Source of the DNA: an uncultured Acidobacteriota bacterium
GTDB lineage: Bacteria > Acidobacteriota > Vicinamibacteria > Vicinamibacterales > UBA8438
Reading direction: 5' to 3'
NCBI GenBank assembly: GCA_913043805.1
Contig: CAJWMX010000029.1
Coordinates: 1 to 12,731, forward strand
Length of the DNA stretch: 12,731 nt
Shown here: in pieces, positions 1-7,097 of the stretch
Numbering within the stretch: the stretch's first letter is position 1
Layout of the letters: each line of letters starts with the position of its first letter
The notes under the pieces: generated by a model
What the model was told of the DNA's origin: nothing
The model's input: the letters and a program-made list of their open reading frames with translations, nothing else
Databases searched by the model: none
Program-made: the position numbers and the translations under genes

Positions 1-888
1 ATAGCACTGCATGTCGAAGAGCACCTTCACATGCTCCTCGAACGAATCGGGGGTACCAGCGGCCGGCCGGTCCACGACCGGCAACTCCCGGTCGGCGTCG
101 GCCTCGGCCCGTTCGATCCGGCGCTCGATATCACGGACCGCCGTCAGATAGTCCGTCAGCTTGGCGCGATCGGAGGCGCCCAGCCCGTGCTGCAGACGCG
201 CCACCTTGTCGGTCACCGCATCCAGGACGCTTCGATCGCGGGCCCGTCGCTCCCGTCGCGCCGCCGGATCCGTGCTCGTGCCATCACCGAAGAGCCGCTC
301 GAACAGCGCGCGCGGATTGCTCTCCATCGGCAGCGGCGTGGTGGGCGAACTCCAGCTGAGCGTGCTCACATAGGCGCAGCTAAACCCGGCGTCGCAGGCC
401 CCGCCGAAGTCCGGCAGTGAGATGCCGACCTCAAGCGACGCCAGCTGCGTCTGCTGCCCCAGGTGCGCCGCGGCAATCTGGTCCATCGAGGTGCCGGCCT
501 CGAAATCGGCGCCCTCGGTCGGCTTGGCGTGCACGCCCGTCAGGAAGGCGCCCGTGATGCGGCCATGGCCACCGGCCGGATCCCCCGGCATCTGGGCGGC
601 CGGCTTGTGGTCCATCCCGGTCAGCACCAGCAGCCGCTCCCGGAACGGCTCGAGCGGCTGCAGGATCGGCGTGAACTCGAACCCGGCACCTTCGGCCGCC
701 GGTGTCCAGTTGTCCATCACCGCACCGTGTGGAACATACACCACGCCGAGCCGCGGCTTGCCGCGCGCCTCGGTCTTGGCCAGCGCGGTCATCGCCGGCA
801 CCATGCTCTCGAGCAACGGCAGCGCCACGGCCGTCCCAAGCCCCCGAAGTACCGTGCGTCGAGGCAACGCCTGCTTGGTGATGATCAT
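1..888 (-). CDS. DUF1552 family Tat-exported protein (3' end beyond the left edge)
   Basis: The first 296 residues are visible; the C-terminus lies beyond base 1, and family members are usually about 430-450 residues. The N-terminus reads PRRTVLRGLG (residues 9-18) followed by a hydrophobic AVALPLLE stretch. This is a twin-arginine (Tat) signal with R10-R11, so export as a folded protein is predicted. Family features include the VVYVPHG segment near residue 49, the TGMDHK segment near 90, and a GACDAGFSC segment with C165 and C171. DUF1552 has no known biochemical role; it is repeatedly found beside DUF1592-type cytochromes. The ATG at 888 overlaps the upstream TGA (885-887) as ATGA. A GAGGAG lies about 9 nt before it, inside the upstream gene, so translational coupling is expected. 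The family call is firm; the function is unknown. Confidence 0.9.
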   Translation of the reverse strand, partial: MIITKQALPRRTVLRGLGTAVALPLLESMVPAMTALAKTEARGKPRLGVVYVPHGAVMDNWTPAAEGAGFEFTPILQPLEPFRERLLVLTGMDHKPAAQMPGDPAGGHGRITGAFLTGVHAKPTEGADFEAGTSMDQIAAAHLGQQTQLASLEVGISLPDFGGACDAGFSCAYVSTLSWSSPTTPLPMESNPRALFERLFGDGTSTDPAARRERRARDRSVLDAVTDKVARLQHGLGASDRAKLTDYLTAVRDIERRIERAEADADRELPVVDRPAAGTPDSFEEHVKVLFDMQCY

Positions 889-3245
889 GACTCCGTGCTC
901 CTCATCTGGAACGGCAGACTCCTGGCGATCGCGACGATGAGCGACGACCAGCGGTAGTCGTCGGCCTCGGCGTCGCGCACGATGGCCCGCAGCGCGGGAC
1001 GGTCGTAGTAATCGACGCCGCGGCCCAGGGCGTAGGTCAGCAGCTTCTCGGCCACCGTCGCCACGAACTCGTCACGCCGCTCGAACAGGATCGCGCGCAT
1101 CTCAGGCAACCCGTCGAACTGCGCTCCATCGGGCATTGTCCCCGAAGGATCCACCGGCACGCCACCCTCCTGCTCCCGAAACTTACCCACGGCGTCGAAC
1201 TGCTCGAGCGCGAACCCGAGCGGATCCATCTGCGCGTGACAGGCCGAGCAGACCGGATTGGCGCGGTGCGCCTCCATCCGCGCGCGCATCGAGGCCGGCT
1301 CGTCGGTATCGTCCCGCTCCGGGAGAGGAGGCACGTCGGGTGGCGGGGCCGGGGGCGGCGCGCCCAGGATGTTCTCGAGCACCCATTTGCCTCGCACCAC
1401 GGGCGATGTCCGGGTGGCATGCGACGTCACGGTCAGGACACTGCCCTGCCCCAGGATCCCGCGGCGACGCTCGTCGTCGAACGCCACCCGGCGGAACCGG
1501 CTGCCGTACACCCCAGAAATCCCGTAGTGACGGGCCAGCCGCTCGTTCAGGAAGCTGTAGTCGGCCGTAAGCAGATCCACCACGCTGCGGTCGGCGCGAA
1601 GCTGATCGGCGAACAGGAGCTCGGTCTCGCGGACCATCGCCTCACGGAGTGTCTCGTCGAACTCCGGGAACGCGTTGACGTCCGGAGCGACCGACTCCAT
1701 TCGTCGTAGCTGCAGCCACTGAGACGCGAAGCTGGTCACCAGCGTGGCGGCGCGTTCGTCGGCCAGCATCCGCCGGACCTGCGCCTCGAGTTCGAGGGGG
1801 TCGGCAAGACGGCCCGCCTCGGCCACGTCCAGCAGCTCATCGTCGGGCACGCTGCTCCAGAGGAAGAACGACAGCCGCGACGCCAGCTCCAGGTCACTCA
1901 GCTGATAGGGACTCCCCGGTTCGAGCCCGCCAGGATCCCGCTCCATCCGGAACAGGAACTCCGGGTCGACCAGCAGGAGCTCCAAGGCGCGCTGAATCCC
2001 CGCATCGAAGCCGCCTCGCTGGCGTCCCTCGGAGAAGAACAACCGGAGCGCCCCGAGATCGTCCTCCGACACGGGACGCCGAAGCGCACGTCTCGCCAGC
2101 CCGCCGAGAATCTCGTCGGCGCAGGCCGCTTCGTCCGCTTCCGTGGTCGGACGGCAACGGAACAGCCTGGCCCTGGGCGAAGCGGTCTCACCGGCGACAG
2201 CCGGCAGAGCGTCCGGTTGGAACGGCCCTTCGACCGCCAGGGTTTCAAGCGCCAGAGGCACCGAGCCGGTGGAAAAAGTCCAGAGCGGGAGACGCTCCGG
2301 CGCCACGCCCTCATTCGCGCGCGCTCGTCTCAGGAACGACGCGCCCACCAGGTGGCTGCCGGCCGTGACCGGGAGACGCACCACGACCGCGCCGTCCTCG
2401 AGCGCGCCGCCAGTCGCCGGCGGCGACGTCCCGTCCGGCCAGTCGCCTACCGGCACCGCCGCCACCCGGGCCCCATCGAGCCGCACGTCGACGAGCTGTG
2501 GCTCTCGCGGCCGCCCCGCCAGGGTCACCCGCAGCCGATACTCGCCGTCTCGCGGAAAGTGGTGTCGCACTGCGGTACCGCCGCGAGAGCCGAACGGTAG
2601 GTCCTCGCTCATCCGACGGTCCTGGTGCGCCAGGTGGGATACCTCATAGAGCACGACATCCCGCTCGATCTCGCGCGCCTCGACGGCCAGACGCGCGACG
2701 CGACGCGCCGCTGACATGTAGCGCTCGAGCAACCCGGGCGACACGGTCAGGATGTCGGCGTTGTTGTCGAAGCCGAACGCCATGTCGTCGGCAGGCAGGA
2801 GGGCCTCGACATCAATCCCGACCCCGAACAGGTCGCGGATGGCGTTCGCATACTCCTGGCGGTTGAGACGGTGGAGCGTCGGACGCCCCGGGTTCGGCTC
2901 GGCGGCCGCGGCGGCGTCCAGCCCCGATTCGAGCCAGTCGGCGAATCGAGCGTAGACCGCCTCCTCGGGACGGGGTCGTCTGGCCGGCGGCATCGCACGG
3001 GTCTGGAGCTTGTGAAGCACCTTCTCCCAGACCTCCGCCCCCGCGCCATCGAGGTCGAAGTCCAGCTCCGCCAGCGACAAGCCCCCCGCCACGCTGCGCG
3101 CGTTGTGACACGCCACGCAATAGCGGTCGACGACCGCGCGGTACTCGGCCGCCTCGCTCTCCTGCCCCGACGCGGGGCCGGGTCCGGCCAAACTCCAGCA
3201 CAGGAGCGCGGCGGCTGCCAGCACGCGGGGTCTAGCGTCCGCCAC
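885..3245 (-). CDS. PSCyt/DUF1592 multidomain di-heme cytochrome-like protein
   Basis: The 786-residue product has a Sec-type signal (hydrophobic core at residues 8-20, likely cut near ASGQ at 25-28). The domain order matches the family: a planctomycete-type cytochrome domain with heme motif CVACH (43-47) and a possible Met ligand in AMPP (84-87); DUF1587 (about 121-185); DUF1595 (about 370-435); DUF1592 (about 446-575); DUF1588 (about 594-690) with a second heme motif CSACH (666-670); and DUF1585 (about 700-782). Residues about 195-345 look like a beta-rich insert, possibly carbohydrate-binding-like (inference). Both CxxCH motifs are intact, so covalent attachment of two c hemes in the periplasm is expected. 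The enzymatic role of the family is not established. The start is GTG (3243-3245), overlapping the upstream TAG by one base with GGGG about 10 nt before it. The stop overlaps the DUF1552 start. Confidence 0.93.
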   Translation of the reverse strand: MADARPRVLAAAALLCWSLAGPGPASGQESEAAEYRAVVDRYCVACHNARSVAGGLSLAELDFDLDGAGAEVWEKVLHKLQTRAMPPARRPRPEEAVYARFADWLESGLDAAAAAEPNPGRPTLHRLNRQEYANAIRDLFGVGIDVEALLPADDMAFGFDNNADILTVSPGLLERYMSAARRVARLAVEAREIERDVVLYEVSHLAHQDRRMSEDLPFGSRGGTAVRHHFPRDGEYRLRVTLAGRPREPQLVDVRLDGARVAAVPVGDWPDGTSPPATGGALEDGAVVVRLPVTAGSHLVGASFLRRARANEGVAPERLPLWTFSTGSVPLALETLAVEGPFQPDALPAVAGETASPRARLFRCRPTTEADEAACADEILGGLARRALRRPVSEDDLGALRLFFSEGRQRGGFDAGIQRALELLLVDPEFLFRMERDPGGLEPGSPYQLSDLELASRLSFFLWSSVPDDELLDVAEAGRLADPLELEAQVRRMLADERAATLVTSFASQWLQLRRMESVAPDVNAFPEFDETLREAMVRETELLFADQLRADRSVVDLLTADYSFLNERLARHYGISGVYGSRFRRVAFDDERRRGILGQGSVLTVTSHATRTSPVVRGKWVLENILGAPPPAPPPDVPPLPERDDTDEPASMRARMEAHRANPVCSACHAQMDPLGFALEQFDAVGKFREQEGGVPVDPSGTMPDGAQFDGLPEMRAILFERRDEFVATVAEKLLTYALGRGVDYYDRPALRAIVRDAEADDYRWSSLIVAIARSLPFQMRSTES

Positions 3246-4735
3246 TAGCGAATGGCCCCTTCGTTGTAGTTCTCGATCATGGCAGCGGGATCGAAACCCG
3301 CGCTCCCAAGCGCCTGGAGCAGCTCCGCCGTGGTCCCGCCTCCGAGGCCAGGCAAGAGAACGTGTCCGCCGCCCTCAGCGATCATCAGCGGCGTGATGCC
3401 CCGCTCGTCGGCCACGTCGAGCTCGGCCCCATGATCGAAAAGCAGCTGGACGAGCTCGTCGGAGCGGATGTGAGCCGCCCCGTGCAGCGCGCTCCGCCCA
3501 CGTTCGTTGACGGCATTCACCGGAGCATTCCGCTCGAGGAGAAAGGTGACGGCCGCAATCGACTCTTCACGCGTGACCCTGGTCTCGGCCGGCACATGCC
3601 CGATCCCCGAGGCCACCATCAACGGCGTGGTCCCTTCTTCGGTCGTCAGGCTCAGGTCGGCACCGGCACCTGCCAGCGCCCGCATCACCGGCACGTCAGC
3701 GTCGAGGGCGGCCAGGAGAAACGGGGTGGAGCCGATCATGCTCACGCGGAACCGGGCACTCGCGAAGCCGAAGGCAGGTGGACTCTTCGCGAGCCGCGCA
3801 TCCGGGTCTGCGCCGTGGGCAAGCAACGCCTCGACCAGCCGTAGCCGGCCAGGCCCGACCTCGTTCAGGAAGCGCCACTCCGGTTCTCTCGCCGTCTCGA
3901 TCCCCTGCAGGGTGCCGGTGAGCTCGGTGTGCCACGCACCGGCCGCATAATGGAGCGCCGTGTACCCGGGTGCGGCACGATTCGGGTCGGCGCCCTGCTC
4001 GAGCAGCGCGATCGCGGCATCGGCATGGCCACGCACGACCGCCACCAGCAAGGGGGTCAACCCGTCCGGCGTCTCGGCGTTCACGTCGGCACCCGACTCG
4101 ATCAGTAGCTGCGCCAGGGCGGGCACGTCATGCCGCGCGGCTATCAACAGCGGCGTGAACCCGCGGAACGAGCGGGCGTGCACGTCAGCCCCCTGCGATA
4201 CCAGCGCCGCGGCCACCGCGATGTGTCCCTCGCCCGCCGCCGCCATCAGTGCCGTCTGTCCGTACCAGGCGTCGACCTTCGCGTGATCGGCGCCCGCGTC
4301 GAGCAGCGCCGTCACCGCCTGCGCGTCGCCGGTGCGGGCACAGGTCATCAGCGGGGTTTCGCCGGTCTCGCGCGCCAGGTTCGGATCGGCCCCGGCCGCC
4401 ACCAACCGTGAGACGACAGCGGCGGACCCGTTCTCACAGGCCAGCCCAAGCGCGGTCACGCCATAGTCGTTCTGCGCGTCGGGGGTCGCACCATGCCGCA
4501 GGAGCAGGCCGACGCTCTCGAGGGCGTCGTGATAAGCAGCCCAATGGAGCGCGGTCGCCCCGTCCGGCTGTCGGGCATCCGCGTCCGCTCCAGCCTCGAG
4601 GACGGAAGCGAGCTCGTCCCAGGCCCCTGCCTTCGCCACCTCGACCGGCGACTGGGCCACCGCCGGCGCCGAGAATCCGGTCAGCAGGATGGTGAGGGAA
4701 AGTATCCAGGCGACAGGCGAGAATTCGCAGCGCAT
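3245..4735 (-). CDS. Secreted ankyrin-repeat protein
   Basis: The 496-residue product opens with a Sec signal (hydrophobic residues 8-21, cleavage likely after AVAQ near 28). The rest is ankyrin repeats of the form G-TPL--AA--G---(A/V)--LL--GADv-a. Repeats begin near residues 59, 92, 125, 158, 191, 224, 256, 335, 368, 413 and 446, after a degenerate cap at 30-57. Insertions interrupt the array at about 267-296, 314-334 and 379-392. Ankyrin repeats mediate protein-protein contacts, and no catalytic domain is visible, so a periplasmic scaffold or binding role is inferred. The ATG at 4735 has TTGGAG about 7 nt upstream. The TAG stop shares one base with the GTG of the DUF1592 cytochrome gene, so a joint complex or pathway is likely. 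The binding partner is not shown by the sequence. Confidence 0.93.
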   Translation of the reverse strand: MRCEFSPVAWILSLTILLTGFSAPAVAQSPVEVAKAGAWDELASVLEAGADADARQPDGATALHWAAYHDALESVGLLLRHGATPDAQNDYGVTALGLACENGSAAVVSRLVAAGADPNLARETGETPLMTCARTGDAQAVTALLDAGADHAKVDAWYGQTALMAAAGEGHIAVAAALVSQGADVHARSFRGFTPLLIAARHDVPALAQLLIESGADVNAETPDGLTPLLVAVVRGHADAAIALLEQGADPNRAAPGYTALHYAAGAWHTELTGTLQGIETAREPEWRFLNEVGPGRLRLVEALLAHGADPDARLAKSPPAFGFASARFRVSMIGSTPFLLAALDADVPVMRALAGAGADLSLTTEEGTTPLMVASGIGHVPAETRVTREESIAAVTFLLERNAPVNAVNERGRSALHGAAHIRSDELVQLLFDHGAELDVADERGITPLMIAEGGGHVLLPGLGGGTTAELLQALGSAGFDPAAMIENYNEGAIR

Positions 4736-4777
4736 GAGCTGACTCCAAGTCTCACTGTATACCGAGAGATCCTGCCA

Positions 4778-4806
4778 AGGATACCTCGGGTGTGCCCCCT
4801 TCTCAA
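4778..4806 (-). promoter_or_regulatory. Candidate sigma70-like promoter for the ankyrin/DUF1592/DUF1552 cassette
   Basis: Reading the minus strand, TTGAGA (4806-4801) matches the -35 consensus at 5 of 6 bases. After a 17-base spacer, TATCCT (4783-4778) matches the -10 at 4 of 6. The pair lies in the 87-base gap between the oxidoreductase stop and the ankyrin start, which would give a leader of about 35 nt. Sigma specificity in this lineage is not known, and such matches occur by chance, so this is tentative. Confidence 0.3.
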
Positions 4807-4822
4807 CGGGCTGAGGCCGGGC

Positions 4823-5869
4823 CTAGCGGATCTGGACCACCGTATTTCCCCGCCCTTCGTTGCGCTCGAACAGCTCGAAGGCCGCAACCGCCTCGTCGAA
4901 CGGGAAGAGGCGGTCGACGCGTGGCGAGAACACGCCGTCGGCCATGTACCCCAGCATCTGGGCGACGTTCGCCTGGTGCTCTTCGGGGTGATCGTTGGCC
5001 CATCGGGCCCAGATGCTGCCGATGACGGTCGCCTCCTTGATCAGTATGACCCCGGGCCGGATCGGCTTCTGGCCCGCCGTGAAGCCCACGAGGCAGATCT
5101 TGCCGAGCGGACGGATCACCGATGTCAGGGCGGCCTCGAACAGCGGCCCCTGGACCATGTCGACGACAACATCGACGCCCTCAGGGTGCCCCAGTTCGGC
5201 CGCGGCGGCCCGCGCCTCGTTCTTGAACGCCTTGAAGCTGTCGCGGTCGCGGCCGTAGCACAGCACCCGGTCCGGGCCCGCCGTCTCGGCCCGCTCCGCC
5301 TTCTCCGGGGTACTGACCGCCGCGATCACCTTCCCGCCCAGCGCCTTGGTGAGCTCGACCGCCGCCATGCCGACGCCGCCCGATGCTCCATCCACCAACA
5401 CCAGGCTGCCCGGGCCAACCTCGCCGAGTGTCTTGAGCGAATGAAAGGCGGGAAAGAAGTTCCGGCCCAGGTTCGCGACCCGCGCCAGTTCGATCCCATC
5501 CGGCACTTTCCAGGCGTGGGTGCCTGGCACCACCGCCAGCTCCGCCAGCCCGCCAATCTGCATCTGGGCGATGACCTGATCGCCTTCCGCGAGATGGGTC
5601 ACGCCCTCATCCACCTGAACCACCCGACCGGACACGTCCATGCCGGGGACATAGGGCAGTTCCGGCTTGTGCTGATACAACCCCTGAGCCTGCAACGCAT
5701 CGGGATACTGCACCCCTGCAAAGTGCGCCTCGACCAGCACCTCGCCGGCGCCGCAGACCGGATTGGCGACCTCGTCGACGGTCAAGACATCGCGAAGCGG
5801 GTCGGGAGCCTCCTTCGGCTTCCCGGAATCGTCGAGGGCGGCGTAGCGATGGCAACGGACGGCTTTCAT
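4823..5869 (-). CDS. MDR-family NAD(P)H:quinone oxidoreductase-like enzyme
   Basis: The 348-residue product has the medium-chain dehydrogenase/reductase layout. An N-terminal GroES-like substrate domain (about 1-125) contains the GxGEVLVE and PYVPGMDVSGRV segments. A Rossmann domain carries the nucleotide-binding loop GASGGVG (161-167), and a C-terminal segment resembles quinone reductase/acryloyl-CoA reductase-like relatives (DEAVAAFE, residues 325-332). The Cys/His ligands of the catalytic and structural zinc sites are not seen, so this belongs with the zinc-independent quinone reductase branch. The substrate is unknown. No signal peptide is present, so it is cytoplasmic. The frame stays open upstream to 6118, but that part overlaps the radical SAM gene and is not protein-like. 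The start at 5869 has AAGGA 10 nt upstream and gives the usual MKAV-type N-terminus. It lies 88 bases after the AmrS-type gene. Confidence 0.9.
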   Translation of the reverse strand: MKAVRCHRYAALDDSGKPKEAPDPLRDVLTVDEVANPVCGAGEVLVEAHFAGVQYPDALQAQGLYQHKPELPYVPGMDVSGRVVQVDEGVTHLAEGDQVIAQMQIGGLAELAVVPGTHAWKVPDGIELARVANLGRNFFPAFHSLKTLGEVGPGSLVLVDGASGGVGMAAVELTKALGGKVIAAVSTPEKAERAETAGPDRVLCYGRDRDSFKAFKNEARAAAAELGHPEGVDVVVDMVQGPLFEAALTSVIRPLGKICLVGFTAGQKPIRPGVILIKEATVIGSIWARWANDHPEEHQANVAQMLGYMADGVFSPRVDRLFPFDEAVAAFELFERNEGRGNTVVQIR

Positions 5870-5879
5870 CGGATGGAAG

Positions 5880-5884
5880 TCCTT
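5880..5884 (-). promoter_or_regulatory. Ribosome binding site fixing the MDR oxidoreductase start
   Basis: AAGGA on the minus strand lies 10 nt before the ATG at 5869. It supports this internal start over the longer open frame reaching 6118. Confidence 0.5.
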
Positions 5885-5908
5885 TCTTGTCCGCCCAGAG
5901 GGACGGAT

Positions 5909-5929
5909 AACCGGCTGATCATACCGGTT
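5909..5929. repeat. Inverted repeat AACCGG-9-CCGGTT between the AmrS and MDR genes
   Basis: AACCGG (5909-5914) and CCGGTT (5924-5929) are perfect 6-base arms around a 9-base centre that contains TGATCA (5916-5921). On the minus strand the centre also holds TATGAT, a 5 of 6 match to a -10 box, although no -35 lies at the right distance. The repeat sits about 30-50 nt after the radical SAM stop and about 40 nt before the MDR start. No T-run follows, so an intrinsic terminator is unlikely. A dimeric-regulator operator is possible but unproven. Confidence 0.4.
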
Positions 5930-5957
5930 GGGTCGACCTCGCGGGGTGGCTTCGACG

Positions 5958-7094
5958 CTAGGCCGGTCCGGGCCGACCCCCGACCGAGACCCGCTGACGG
6001 CGTCCGCCCCAGGTACCGGGCTGGCCCTGGACGTGACCATCGAGCGCCATCCCGCACACGGTGCAGTGCCCGCTCTCATCGAGCGCCCAGGCCTTGATCT
6101 GGTAGCGATCTCTCGCAATCACGGAGCATCCACAGCCGACACAAGACGTGCTCTGCCCCTCGGGGTCATGAATGTTGCCCGTGTAGACGTGTCGCAGCCC
6201 GGCGCCGAGGCCCTGCCGACGGGCGCGGCGCAGCGTGTCCGGTGGCGTCGGCGGAGCGTCGGTCAGCTTGAAGCCAGGGTGTAACGCGGTGAAGTACAGC
6301 GGAACCTCAGGCCCGGCCTCCTCCGCGACCCAGTCGCAGAGTCTCGCGACCTCGTCTTCGGAATCGTTGTGCCCCGGGATCAGCAACGTCGTGAGCTCGG
6401 CCCACACCTCTGTCTCATTGGTCAGCCACCGGATGGTGTCGAGCACCGGGCCAAGCTCGGCAAAGCACACGCTCCGGTAGAAGTCGTCGGTGAACGCCTT
6501 CATGTCCACGTTGGCCGCGTCGATATGCCTGAAGAATGGCGGTCGCGCTTCGGGGGTGATGTAACCGCTCGTCACGGCGACCGTGCGCACGTCTCGCTCA
6601 TGCGCCGCGACGGCGCAGTCGATGGCGTATTCCGCGAAGATGATCGGGTCGTTGTAGGTGAAGGCCATGGTGTCACATCCGCCGTTCACGGCAGCCTCGG
6701 CCACCATCGCCGGTGCGGCGGCTGACGAGAGGACGTCGTCCTCGCGCGCCTTCGACATGTCCCAGTTCTGACAGAACCGGCACCCCAGATTGCACCCCGC
6801 CGTGCCGAACGAAAGGACGGCCAAGCCCGGATGGAAGTGGTTCAGCGGCTTCTTCTCGATCGGCTTGATGCAGAAGCCCGACACGCGACTGTAGCTGGCC
6901 AGCACGATCTCGCCGTCTCGTGCCTGTCGGACGTAGCAGAAGGCCCGCTGCCCCTCGTGCAGCCGGCAGTAGCGGGGACACAGCTCGCACTGCAGGCGGC
7001 CGTCGTCACGACGACGCCACCACTCCCCCCGGACCACGCCCGGAGCCCGCTCGACGCGCGAACCGCCTTCCTGAGACATCGCGGGTAGCAGCAT
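5958..7094 (-). CDS. amrS: AmmeMemoRadiSam system radical SAM enzyme (AmrS-like)
   Basis: The product has 378 residues. The radical SAM cluster motif CNLGCRFC (C101, C105, C108) follows the AVLSFGTAG lead-in typical of AmrS. An N-terminal Cys cluster (C36, C39, C43, C53, in CELCPRYC and AFCY) and a C-terminal one (C318, C321, C323 and CTVC at 344-347) suggest additional metal or Fe-S sites. The motifs FTYNDP (145-150), DMKAF (197-201) and TALHPGFKL (269-277) also fit the family. AmrS-type enzymes generate a 5'-deoxyadenosyl radical; the substrate is unsettled. The usual partners, AMMECR1 and Memo domain proteins, are not encoded in this window. The start is uncertain: ATG at 7094 has a GGGTGG about 4 nt upstream, and an alternative ATG at 7079 has no clear ribosome binding site. 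The 5' end abuts the decayed LiaF-like gene. Confidence 0.92.
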   Translation of the reverse strand: MLLPAMSQEGGSRVERAPGVVRGEWWRRRDDGRLQCELCPRYCRLHEGQRAFCYVRQARDGEIVLASYSRVSGFCIKPIEKKPLNHFHPGLAVLSFGTAGCNLGCRFCQNWDMSKAREDDVLSSAAAPAMVAEAAVNGGCDTMAFTYNDPIIFAEYAIDCAVAAHERDVRTVAVTSGYITPEARPPFFRHIDAANVDMKAFTDDFYRSVCFAELGPVLDTIRWLTNETEVWAELTTLLIPGHNDSEDEVARLCDWVAEEAGPEVPLYFTALHPGFKLTDAPPTPPDTLRRARRQGLGAGLRHVYTGNIHDPEGQSTSCVGCGCSVIARDRYQIKAWALDESGHCTVCGMALDGHVQGQPGTWGGRRQRVSVGGRPGPA

Positions 7095-7097
7095 ACG

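Noticed and set aside
4493..6097. Long plus-strand open frame (534 codons) antisense to the ankyrin and oxidoreductase genes.
   Set aside because: Its translation is rich in Arg, His, Leu and Asp with no family features. It lies opposite two confident genes and is explained by codon bias of GC-rich DNA.
5870..6118. N-terminal extension of the MDR oxidoreductase.
   Set aside because: It is Arg/Ser/Gly-rich, overlaps the radical SAM gene and precedes a well-placed ribosome binding site and the family-typical MKAV start.
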